A stretch of 64,000 bases of DNA, taken from assembly GCA_949128115.1 (NCBI GenBank), contig OX421963.1:36191979-36255978 (forward strand), given 5' to 3'. The translations under genes were made by a program, and so were the position numbers. Shown piece by piece: positions 24,378 through 34,429 of the stretch (within the stretch, counting starts at the first letter, position 1; every line of letters starts with the position of its first letter). The DNA comes from Anaspis maculata. Lineage: Eukaryota; Arthropoda; Insecta; Coleoptera; Scraptiidae. A model generated the notes under the pieces. That model made no database searches and was not told the DNA's origin. It saw nothing but the letters and a program-made list of their open reading frames with translations.

Positions 24378-24776
24378 GGGGTATGTTCCAACATAAAGAA
24401 ACCGTTGAATTTACCTGATATTATTAATTATTGATAGTCAAAATTTAATATAATGCAGTTGGAAAAAAAATTATTATTATTTTTTTTTAATTACGGCCTC
24501 CTAAAAGTACGTTCAGTTTTGCAGAAAGTTTTGAACTCCTAGATATCGCGCGCATATTTTAGACCAATGAGGATCAACTTCGAATCACATCGGCAACATC
24601 GCAATCCCTCCCACTTATTCTGACAGATTTGATTTGACATATCGTTTTGTTCTTGTTTGCATTTAATGAAAGAGAGGTTATGTCCGAAAACTTTATGCGT
24701 TGATTCGATATTTTATCTTCAACATTCTTGATTTCGTGCTACTTGCTTTCGTCAAAAGTGCCTTTAAGTTTGAAGA

Positions 24777-26249
24777 ATGGATGCTGGTTATGTGGAAGCA
24801 AATTCCACCAATTTGCCGAAAGTGGATCCAGATATGATGGATTCATATTATCGGCAGAATGCAAACTACATGATAGCTGGAGTACAACATGTAAAAACGC
24901 AAAGGTAATAAGGAGCACTTATTTTATTATCATATTTAGATTATTATCAACAACCACATTTAATGATCCATTTTATGATACAGATCTGGTCGGCAAACCT
25001 ACACAGATGACGCTGTAGGGTATGTTCAGCTAAGAAGGGAACATCCCCGTTGCATGATCAAAGCACGAATTACTCCTGAACACAGGGTTCGTCAAAGAGC
25101 TTACTTAGTAAGTGCGACCATTGATGAAAATGCAGAGGAAATAGTAGAATGCCAATGTCATGACTGCGCTGCTAGTGAAGGTTTGTGTTAATTCGTAGAA
25201 CATTTTTGAATTTCATGATTTGACAAGTGATTTGATTAACTATCTGTGGGTAATGCTTATATATTTGTCTTTTTCTTTTAGGAGGTTGTAAACATGCAAT
25301 TGCTTTACTCTTTTGGCTGCTGAAAAAGAATTACGAACCAGCTGTAACTTCAACAGTGTGTTACTGGAAGAAGTCAACACTTTCCAGAGTGGGCACACTG
25401 GAACCCGTGAAAATTGCAGCGATACCAAACAGAACCGTTGCACCACTACCACCCAAGTCCAACAGCTTCTTGAACGCGGTAGTTGAAGAAGGAATAAAGA
25501 AGTCGAGTAAGGGCTGTTTATTCAGTTTCTTCCGGACGACAAATACTTTGGTAGAGGATGTATCACTTCACCATTTAATGTCGAAGTATCTGCACAGTGT
25601 AGTTCATGGAAGTGCCAGTGATTTTATTGATTTTTGCAAGACAACCCTTGATCCAGATACTTGTCTTCACCTTTGCACAGCAACTGTGAACCAGTCGGAC
25701 TGCCCAGAGTGGTTTGCTGCAAGATTTGGAAGAGTCACAGCTTCAAAAATCCATGAAGTTGCACAGTGTCAAACTTTTGATGGAACTCTTGTAGAGACAG
25801 TGCTAGGAGCTACAAAATTTATGCAAACGAAAGCTATGAAAAGAGGTATAATTTTAGAGCAGCAAGTAATTAAAGTCGTTTGTAATGAAAGAAAACTTGT
25901 TTTCAAAAAATCAGGAATGGTATTGAAAAAAGACTATCCAATATTTGGAGCATCACCCGATGCTGTGACAGATGAGTTTTGCATTGAAGTCAAGTGCCCA
26001 TCAAAAGCAGCAACAGTGGAAAATTTTGTCAAAAACGGAAAAATCATGCCTAAGCCCTATGCACAAATACAGTTGCAAATGTTTTTGTGCGAAAAATCTA
26101 AAGGGCTATTTTGCGTGGCTTCACCAAATTTTGAGGAAAATAAAAAAGTGGAAGTGATTGAGGTAGATTTAGATGTAGATTTTTGTCGAAGTCTCATTGT
26201 AAAAGCGGAAGCTTTTTGGAAAAAGGCAATCTTTCATAGACTTGTTTAA
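24777..26249 (+). CDS. SWIM zinc-finger / YqaJ-type nuclease of the ISL2EU transposon
   Basis: Three exons, 24777-24904, 24984-25180 and 25282-26249, with GT..AG borders and matching phases, give 430 residues. A TGA directly upstream of the ATG fixes the frame. A SWIM zinc finger uses C99-x-C101 and C111-x-H113 (ECQCHDCAASEGGCKH), split by intron 2. The C-terminal half is a YqaJ viral-recombinase-like nuclease domain (about 255-425). It has RFGRVTAS, then GASPD (D335) and EVK (E344, K346), the D...ExK metal-binding core, and YAQIQLQMF, a family motif. YqaJ proteins are 5'-3' exonuclease-fold enzymes; in ISL2EU elements this is the second protein, with a presumed role in excision or end processing. 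It converges with the transposase gene about 1.3 kb away. No frameshift or stop was seen. Confidence 0.88.
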
Positions 26250-27039
26250 GTTTAGTACCTATTCTATCTCCGTAGATTTGTCTTGTTAGTGAAATAAGTT
26301 TTGTTGTGAATCACCTCGCATGTACATTGTGAACGAACGTATCTAAGTTCCATCCTCAATGGGCATATTTCATTTGTTTAATTTTTGTTGTTTCTGACCT
26401 CTGCTCTGCCGTGTTTTTCATTAAATTGAAAACGCCTACAGATTGCCTTTATGCATTTTCATTCAATATACTATCTGTTTTTTTTAAACATCACCTCGTA
26501 GAAATTTCATTATACCTTTCACATCAGACAAACCATATGTTCCACTCTATATTATGATATACAGGGTAAATGTTTTAATACATTAATTTGAGGACGTGAT
26601 AGGGATTGAAAATGGAAGGGACTTTCCCCAGAAAATAGATTTCTAAAGTGCCTAGTAGCGGAGAAGTCCTTCAAAGTTGGAAATTATTTACTTTTTTTTC
26701 GCATAATGTGTTGACCGTTCAACCGATTTGGTTCAAATTTTTCAACCCTATTAAATAATGTACGCATTATCACGCGCATACATGCCTGCATTTTTTCAAT
26801 AAGACTGGATAAAGCATAGTACTCTACTCGCGGGTAATGCCTATTACTCATGAGGCAATCATTACCGGCTTGTTGAATAATATACTATAACCAACGGTAA
26901 CTAAAATAAGTCTATCAAATTAACGCGTTGCATAAAAAAAAATCCAAGGGCGTAGATTTTACATGGTTTTCCCTTTTTTTGGCCCCAATGTTTTACCCCT
27001 ACTTATTTTCGAAAATTGTTCATAGCTTTGAATTCTAGG

Positions 27040-27420
27040 TTCAGTTTGGAAAAAGTAACTCTTGCAAAATTTTGATCACAGTCTCCGTTTTCGAAATACT
27101 ATTAGTCTGAATGTTTGAAAAACATGTCAAAAGCACCACTTTCAAGAGAATAAAAATGATAATCCAAGAAAATTTATATTTCTTCAATGAAATGGATATT
27201 TCAGGTGTTTTAGATTCATATACCAATACTGAACCTGAGAAGCAAATTTCCAGAAAAATAAATTTTTATTCTCTCTAAATTGGTGTTTTTGAATTTTTGA
27301 CATGTTTTTCGAACACTCATTCATATTTCTCGAAAACGAAGCCTCTGATAAAAATTTTGCAAGACCAACGTTTTCTTCCAAATCGAACTTGGAATTTATA
27401 ATTTGAACAATTCTCAAAAA
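27040..27420. repeat. Hairpin repeat between the two transposon genes
   Basis: Arms at about 27045-27185 and 27230-27420 are inverted relatives, for instance GCAAAATTTTGATCACAG against CTGATAAAAATTTTGC, and TTCAAGAGAATAAAAAT against ATTTTTATTCTCTC. They are diverged. It may belong to a longer insertion from TACAGGG (26560) to CCTGTA (27503), but those outer ends do not pair further. It separates the 3' ends of the convergent genes. Confidence 0.6.
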
Positions 27421-27537
27421 TATAACTTTTCTCTTACATCTCTTCCTTTATCTTGAACGGTAAGACCACTACGGGATAATTACGCTAGGATGGACCACCT
27501 GTATATGTATAAATTACTTTTATTCAATAATAGGTAC

Positions 27538-29274
27538 CTATTTGTGTAACAAAGGCCCCTGGAGATTTATTATAGAACAAGCTACTATCACAATATAATC
27601 TAAGTGACTAAGCATTTTTGTCGGAATACAAGCATGAGGAGCAATCATTTTGAATTCCCTAAGTCGTCTGATCACTCTTTCAATATGAATCCTTACAGAA
27701 GCTATTAATTTGCTTTGTCGCACTTGAGCTTTTGTCTGCTTCTCACTACTGCTCACACTCGGAGGCCGCACAAGAGTACAATTTTTCTTCTCTAGTAGAG
27801 GAACTATCTGTTTGAATCCCCTGTCGGCTAAAACTTGACAGTTTTGAGGAAGGACATCCAAATAACCAGACTTGGTTACAATGTCCAGATCTGATGTCCT
27901 ACCACCAAATCCAGAGGACACAAAGTTCACTAAGCCATTTGGTGTGGACGAGATGAGATATTTTGCTGTGTTGCATGATTTGTATTGGCTCCACGTCAAG
28001 GCTTGATGGACTGCTCCGGAGGGCTTTTGGATTTCAATCTCAAAGCAGTCGATGATTGTCTGCACATTTTTGTAATTGGCCCAAAACTGTTGAGGCAGTA
28101 ATGATCTAATTTTAGATGCAGACGGCCACACTATTAGTTCTTGAAGTAGACTCGCCATTTTTGGCAAGGTTTTATTGAAGACTTTTGACGGATAGTTTGA
28201 CTGATAGCCAAAATCTATGGCGAGCCTCTCAAAACTATCATTTGTCCTTATTTTTTTCAATGTTAGGAGAACATCCATCTTGTTCAACCCTTCGTTACAC
28301 AACTTTTCTACCAGGAAATAAGCATCTGGTGGCAATCCGGTGTAGAGACGAGGGCTATTCTCTATCTTCCCAAGCTCACCAGTTCCTTTGAAAGGAAATG
28401 GAGGTGTGAAACTCGAGCTGCCACAATCTGATGATGGGTAGTATGAACCATTATCAGATTTCACACCTTTTCTAGGTGATGACACATCACTGTCACTATT
28501 CTTTTCCACTGATTGTGGCACACACTTTTTGGCAATTCTAATGTTCGTATTTGTGGCTTTATCAACAGAATCCTTTCTGAAGTCGGCTAGAACTGCTACA
28601 CTCCGAACTTGCCAACTCGTTTGAGTTGCTTTTGTTTTTGTTCTTGAGGTCAGCGGCTTCGGCTTTTGTAGTTCAGCGTTGAATACTTCGAACTTTCCCG
28701 AAGGCGATTCTACAGAAAGTGGACGTGTCTCTTTTGTTGGTGTCGTAGTTGTGGCTGATGATGAAGGTCCTGCTTCAGATTCAAACAATTTTCTTCGGGC
28801 TCCATGCCCTGGGAGCTTTGCTGCTTCTGAAGGAACAGTTTTTAATCTTTTTGGAAATAGTTCTTCAACTATCTCAGTTTTTCGCTTTTCGGCAGATCTT
28901 GTAAGCTGTGATTCCTCGTTGGAACCTGTGACGGGTCCAAGGTCTCGGGGAACGATTCCTTTTTTAATAGTCAGCTTCCCACCAACAGTTTTAAAGTATT
29001 GCCAGTTGTCACAATCAGTTTGAAGCTGTTGTGAAAAAAAAACAAATTTTGTTATTCGCTAAAAGAAAACGGCATTTTGAATAAGACTTACGTTGAAGTG
29101 ATCTTCACAGCAGAAAACTTCTGATGAGCTGGGAATTTCCGAAGTGTTCCTGGCAGCTTGATACCACAACTTTCGCACTTCCATATTTCTAGGCACCCTT
29201 ATAAATATCTTTCGAGTACAATTTAAGGAGTTGTTTGTACATCCTCGAAAAAAGCAGGATTTTGTGCTAGCCAT
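27538..29274 (-). CDS. THAP-domain DDE transposase of the ISL2EU transposon
   Basis: Two exons on the minus strand: 29274-29092 (61 codons, donor GTAAGT) and 29025-27538, joined in phase 0, giving 556 residues. The N-terminal THAP zinc finger has C7 and C12, then C55 with H58 (CCEDHF), and continues into exon 2 with the conserved DCDNW..., KKGIVP end. A Lys/Ser-rich linker follows. Next come a helix-turn-helix region (about 290-360) and a DDE_4-type catalytic domain with D387 (IIDCFE), D462 (LADRGF) and E510 (IHIERVIRRLREF). This is the usual arrangement of PIF/Harbinger-ISL2EU-related transposases that bind TIRs through THAP. All three acidic residues are present and the frame is open. It converges with the YqaJ gene; the start codon lies about 330 bp inside the right TIR. 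Confidence 0.88.
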
Positions 29275-29600
29275 ATTTAAAACAAATCAACTGGAAATAC
29301 TTGAATCGCCTTAAAAATTCGAAAACGCAAAGGGTAAGACAGCACTGACAGCTGTCAACTTATCTGTCATGGCGAATGGGCGGTGATTACGGGATGCGGT
29401 GTTGCCAGATGATCGTGTGACGTCAGTTGCTCGTGACGTAGATTACACTCGGTTTTAAAGGTGGGCGTTGCTCCCGCCACAACTTTATGCGTCTTTTACG
29501 GCCGTAATACACAAAATTTATCGAAAAAAACTTACTCACGTAATTAAGGGGTCAAAATAGTCTATGTTTAATAAAGAAAAAAAGTAGAGGAACATACCCC

Positions 29601-29952
29601 ATTCGACACATATGGACACAATTTGACACAGCTAGCGTTCCAATAGCAGTAATAGCACCACATGTCGACACAATCGAAACATTGGCGAGGCTGAGTTTAG
29701 AATTGAGCTGGCAAGTGCACTTTGACATTGTGTATCCGTCTTGTCGCAGTTATTGGAAAGCGTCCTATGTTTCTTGAGATATGACCAATATGACATTTCG
29801 TTTCTGACAATGGGAAATTTTTCGAATCTGACAAGCGCTCTGTCGTGTATTTATTTGATTTCAGCATGGATTCCATGATTTCACTTGTTCTTACCCTCGT
29901 TCTTACCAATAAGTGTGTTATATGTAGTGGAAAACTGAGAAGACTTACAGAA
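29601..29952. other. Flank right of the transposon, no gene
   Basis: Short unique-looking stretch. TGGACACAATTTGACAC at 29613 resembles the left flank (AGGACACAAT), probably by chance or as a local repeat. The minus open frame 29697-29909 has no domain. Confidence 0.35.
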
Positions 29953-30141
29953 ATGGTTCAAGGGTGTTGTGTCGCTCTATGCGAGTGCGAAAATAAGACG
30001 AATACACCCGGCATCACCATGCACCGGTTCAGGAAAGACCCAAACTTGATGGAAGTGTGGCTGCACCAGCACCACCAGGGATCACGCTGCACCAGACACG
30101 TGCATCTTACTACGAAAAAACTCTATTACTTCGTCCATTAA
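29953..30141 (+). pseudogene. THAP zinc-finger fragment
   Basis: ATG at 29953 opens a 62-codon frame (MVQGCCVALCEC...) with THAP hallmarks: a CxxxC start, GITMHRFRKDPNL and W (EVWL). This is the first half of a THAP finger as found in many THAP-transposase and THAP-protein genes. The CxxH second half is missing, and the frame runs into unrelated sequence and stops. It is not a copy of the THAP exon at 29092-29274 (different residues), so it comes from another element or gene. An acceptor-like TTACAG precedes the ATG. Likely a dead remnant; a true first exon is possible. Confidence 0.5.
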
Positions 30142-30319
30142 AAACTCCCTTATGGGCTCTAGTGACTTTCCCCACATGATAATGGGAACAGTATAGCTAA
30201 CCGATTCAAAATTCCCGCAAAAGTCAGAAACGAAACGTCCAAACGTCATAAACGTCAAAACGTCAAAGGTGACCTCGAAAAACCATGTACTTTCTATCTC
30301 CTAAAATTGGAAAGGTCAA

Positions 30320-31350
30320 TGGGTGGGGTTGAAAAAAAAACACCGGTCAATTCGGCTGAATTTCTGATATTGTGCTTTATCAGTTACGCTGAACAAGATT
30401 ACGAAGCGAATACTCATTCGTATGACCAGTTTCCACCCCACAGAGGGTTATTGAAGTTGACTATGATAAATCATAAAACATTCTTCCATGCATGTCATGA
30501 ACCAAATGAATGGAAATAGTGGACTTTCATATTATCTTGTTTCGTAAAAATGTCTGTTTTTCATAAATAACTCCTACCCCGTCCCTCATCCCCTCGCTCA
30601 TCCCCTATCCCTGTTAATGGACATCATATTCGAAATAAATTTTCAAAATTATATCATTTATTTTATCCTTCAAATAGTCGCAGTAGCTGGAATAAGAGCA
30701 TTACAAAATATCTTGCCTTGATTGAGCAGCTTCGCTTCAAATGTCATTCAATTCTTTAATCTAAACTATAAAAATAGAGGTGTATCCGTACAGAAGAAAA
30801 AAGTTGGGAATTAGGTACAGATAGACATAATTAACCTGCTGTGAAGTTGAAACTTGATAGGAACACCAATATTTTTTATAATAATCCAGGCAAAAAAATC
30901 TTTAAAAGTTTTTTATATCCCACCCTGCTGTAAAGGTGCTAACATAAGCATAATAATAGTGGAAGTGAATTTTGAGAGGGGATTGGATTTACAATCAGAT
31001 GCAGAGATGCAATCAGACTCTAAACTTTCCCCTACATTTTCAAGATTTATTTCAAATATGATGTTCAGAAACAGAGGAATAGGGGATGAGGGATGGGGTT
31101 GGAATTATTTTTGAAGAATAGACATTTTTACGAAAGAAGATGATATGAAAGTCCACTATTTCCATTCATTTGGTTCATGACAGGGAAGAATGTTTTATGC
31201 TTCATTATAGTCAACTTCAACCCTCTGTGGGGTGGAAACTGGTCATACGAATGAGTTTTCCCTTGGTGATCTTGTTCAGCGTAACTGATGAAGCACAATA
31301 TCAGAAATTCAGCCGAATTGACCGATGGGTTTTTTTTCAACCCCACCCCC
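30320..31350. mobile_element. 1.0-kb fold-back element
   Basis: Arms at about 30320-30660 and 31020-31350 are inverted copies. GGGTGGGGTTGAAAAAAA pairs with TTTTTTTTCAACCCCACCC, and CCTCATCCCC with GGGGATGAGG. The loop of ~360 bp does not pair. Small open frames in both arms give the same peptide (VNSAEFLILCFISYAEQD), which only reflects the repeat. Confidence 0.75.
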
Positions 31351-31420
31351 TATTTGGGGGTTGGAAAAACAATTTGTGCCAAAATTCATGATTCGACAAA
31401 ATAGAACCATCTGCATGACT

Positions 31421-31760
31421 TTCAAACGTAATTTCGAATTTGATACTCACAAGTAGGGGTTGGGGGTGAGGGAGGGGGTTGATTTTTTCACAAAAGAAAA
31501 AGGGAATTGTCATGAGCCATATAACATTTCAACGTCTTTTTTGACATATGTCATATGTCAATATGTCATTATGTCAAAAAAGACGTTGAAATGTTCTCAC
31601 TCACGTTGGAACATATTTCTTTACATTGAAATAACCCATCTCCAACCCCTTATAGAAAAAAAAACTGCTCATTTTTTTTAGGTAACGGACGATGGATTTA
31701 GGTCCGTGTCAAATTGGGCTACAACCTCGGCTACAACATATAAAAAAATCTGTTGTGGGG
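31421..31760. repeat. Interspersed repeat, copy B (empty-site copy)
   Basis: Inverted relative of 23200-23397 plus 23686-23705. It contains the uninterrupted GTATCAAATTCGAAATTACG (read on the minus strand), which shows the pre-insertion site of the MITE at 23398-23685. It includes an extra 60-bp hairpin at 31538-31598 (CAACGTCTTTTTTGACATA ... TGTCAAAAAAGACGTTG). Confidence 0.7.
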
Positions 31761-32659
31761 CGACACAAAACTTTCCCGGCGGTATCCAGAGACGTCAGTA
31801 ATGATTTTAATCGAAGTGTCCCTTCGGGAGGGGGCGATTCGATTTGGAAATTGATGAAAAAATTCTATTTAGTCGAGCGTTTAGCGAGCATCCTGCATCC
31901 ATTGTTGAGCGGACAGAAAAAATGACAGGTTAGGTCAGTTTTCCAAGGTGATGAAATGATCCAAAAGGTAGAACTAGGTAGCTAACTGTTGTGATATCTC
32001 AAAAATGCAATGCTGGTTCCTTATTGAAATTTTTGTTCCTACTTTAGATATGATGATGAAATTACAAAAACTTGATTGAAAACTTTTACTGCATCTGTGT
32101 GTCAAATTTCGACTCTATATTTTCAATTTAGAGCTTGGGCAGACAAACCCAGACCCAATGTGCCACCTGAGGGCTTCCGATCAAAATCATCCACCCAAAG
32201 TCTAATCAGATCATTCCAGGCTGAACTTAGGCCTCCGTACCTGATTTCGATTCGATCGGATCAATAATTCGGTAATTATCGTGACAGAACCGCTTAATTT
32301 GTACGATCGCATGAGTGGTTTTATATTTTCAGGAGGAAAATTTCCGGGAAATTGGAGAGAAATTATTGGAAAATGTTTAAGAACTAGTTGTTATCTATTC
32401 TCTAAAAAAAAACAATTCCAAGAAATCTGTTCACGGAATAAAAATTTGGAAAATTTGCAGTTTTTCCAGAGAGGAAAACTCGGCAACTGTTGATCCGATT
32501 TCGAAAATTTTTCCTCCAAAAATTAGCTCAATCTTTTCTCCAACTTTTATTCACAGCATGTCTGCACCTAAAATTGATATTTCGTGGGGCCTAATATTGG
32601 GAATGATGCGGCTTTTTCTTCTGAGTTTAGATATAAATTTGATATTTGAATAAGACCAT
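31761..32659. other. No gene recognised
   Basis: Mixed sequence with short frames only (for example 31692-31925, 32281-32493), none with a recognisable domain. No clear repeat boundary. Confidence 0.35.
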
Positions 32660-32881
32660 ATGAAGGGTGTTCATTTTTACACTTCTCACCCCCAGATTTC
32701 TCCCCGCCAAATTTTTTTCAACAAAAACGCCGGAAAAATCGTGTTTTATTTTGAGGGGGACATTTAGGACACGTATTGCCAAATTCTCATCGATAAAAAT
32801 CGACCTATTCCGGCGTTTTTCTTGAAAAAAATTTGGGGGGAGAAATCTGGGGGTGAGAAGTGTAAAAATGAACACCCTGTA
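32660..32881. mobile_element. 222-bp hairpin MITE
   Basis: Arms of about 85 bp: GTGTTCATTTTTACACTTCTC... pairs with ...GAAGTGTAAAAATGAACAC. GGGGAG(A)AATCTGGGGGTGAG matches its left counterpart CTCACCCCCAGATTTCTCCCC. The right end has ACACCCTGTA, like other TACAGGGTGT-ended elements here. Confidence 0.75.
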
Positions 32882-32940
32882 TTTGATCTTATGGTGTAGA
32901 TATCCGACACATCCACGCCCTGCGACGATACATTTTCGAC

Positions 32941-33776
32941 TAGAGGTGTACCGATACCGAATCGGCCACTTTCCGATACTTTCAAGTATCGGGAAAACAC
33001 CGATGTATCGGCCAAAAGTATCGGCAATCTATAAATAGTATTAAGCGTGTCAACATCACCGCACACAAAAGATCAAATGTCGCTATAATTATCTGCTTTG
33101 TAAGTTGATATGGGGCAAAATAAAATCAGCACATACCCCTATCTGTCTAGTGTCTATCTGATTGTACGTACACCAAATTCCACAATGCACATGTCAGACG
33201 TTTTGTCTCCACTTTACAAAACAAGTGCAAATGTTACGTTGGAAAATTGAAGTCTTTTGTCTCCTTAATTATATAGTGTCGACAATCCAATTCTGGAGAG
33301 TGAAGTTTTTTGTTTGATTTTGATTCGGTTTAAAAAAAAAATATATCTTCGTCGTAATTCGCAAAGTGCATATTTAACTCTATTTCACCTGATTTAGCAG
33401 GAAAGAATAAAAACTGTTTTTTTTTCATCAAGGGCTTTCAATTTCTGTACAAAAAATGAAGTCGTGCATAAAAAACGAGTTCTAGAAGCCATATGTAAGG
33501 GTAAAATATGTGAATTTTGACTTTCGCTGAAAAAATAGGAAGTTTTAATAGGGATAGGTAGATATTTTCAGGGTAAAATCGAGTTTTAGGGACGTTGCGA
33601 TTTACGCCGACGATATTTTTTCGTAGTTTCGTAGTATAAGTAGTATAATAATTATGTGTTTCATCCGTTTCAAACCAAATGGGTCTGTAATATATACCGA
33701 TGGTAATATACCGATAGATAAATATCGAATGTATCGGAGTATCGGTATCGGTAAACTCAGTATCGATACACCTTTA
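32941..33776. mobile_element. hAT-type non-autonomous element, 8-bp TSD
   Basis: Ends are TAGAGGTGTACCGATAC at 32941 and GTATCGATACACCTTTA at 33760-33776, imperfect inverted repeats. Flanks are TTTTCGAC (32933-32940) and TTTCCGAC (33777-33784), identical at 7 of 8 bases. An 8-bp target duplication and (A/G)GGTGTACCGATA-type ends are typical of hAT elements. Subterminal ATACCGAT/ATCGGTAT motifs are repeated at both ends. There is no transposase frame. Confidence 0.82.
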
Positions 33777-33929
33777 TTTCCGACTTCGTCCGTCTCCCTG
33801 ACTGCGCCGTCGGTTTCCCTCTACACATTGCTGGCTGCAAGCGTGATGTCTTGGCGGGGGGTTTGCCCATGACCACCCGAGGAGTTCCAGTCAGCTTGGA
33901 GTCACATGAGACCCGCCAGCGGCTCGCCC

Positions 33930-34000
33930 ACTGGCACTACCCAGTATCCACCGGCGGTTTCCCATCCAAATTTTGACCGCGCTGAGCGTTGCTGCAATTA
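33930..34000 (-). repeat. 5S-rRNA-like sequence (SINE3-type head or 5S relic)
   Basis: On the minus strand, CAGCAACGCTCAGCGCGGTC, then TTTGGATGGGAAACCGCC and GGATACTGGGTAG, follow the 5S rRNA internal promoter: A box, intermediate element and C box, where typical 5S has GGATGGGTGACCGCCTGGGAATACC. The 5' third of a 5S gene is not seen, so this is a 5S-derived retroposed piece, not a gene. The next ~150 bp on the minus strand (33780-33930) is GC-rich and could be the body of the same retroposon. Confidence 0.55.
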
Positions 34001-34429
34001 TTTAGGAAAGACGCGGTCTGTATATTTTTTCATGAGGTGAAAATGGTCTTGCTACAGCTACTGGTCTTGCCATAAATAAATCTGTCAACGTTGTTCCAAA
34101 TGTCACGTCGTCTTTTGAGTTTTGAGTTTTGATGACTTGCTTTCAAGAAGACTGGGCTTGATCAGGCTTGATTGGAAATTCTTATATTGCAAGTTTTTAT
34201 TTATTAAGTGTCAGTCTTCAGCCGTGTCGACTGATTTTGAGAACCGAAAATGGGAGAAATGATTGACGAAAAATAGGCGCGCTACTTTTGAGACACCTAT
34301 GCAGCCAATAAGTCGAAAGTCCAAAAGCATCCCCCATTCCCCTATTGCACCATGCGTTTCGTGGCTCTTCGCTGGTTTCGTGTTCGTGACCCCACATCAT
34401 TATGGGTTGCTGGGTTGCTTATTGCTTTG

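Larger units (their letters stand above)
24378..29600. mobile_element. Intact 5.2-kb ISL2EU-type DNA transposon
   Basis: The ends are 12-bp inverted repeats, GGGGTATGTTCC at 24378-24389 and GGAACATACCCC at 29589-29600, flanked on both sides by AT (2-bp target duplication). A subterminal pair also lies inverted: AATTACGGCCTCC near 24490 and TTACGGCCGTAAT near 29496. It encodes two convergent genes, a SWIM-YqaJ nuclease (plus, 24777-26249) and a THAP-DDE transposase (minus, 27538-29274), both open with catalytic residues present. Two proteins (DDE transposase plus YqaJ nuclease), THAP and a 2-bp duplication are the hallmarks I know for the ISL2EU superfamily. A hairpin lies between the genes. 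The element appears capable of being autonomous. Confidence 0.85.

Noticed and set aside
26560..27503. Complete fold-back element from TACAGGG to CCTGTA inside the ISL2EU transposon
   Set aside because: Only the inner part (27040-27420) pairs; the outer sequences do not match beyond a few bases.
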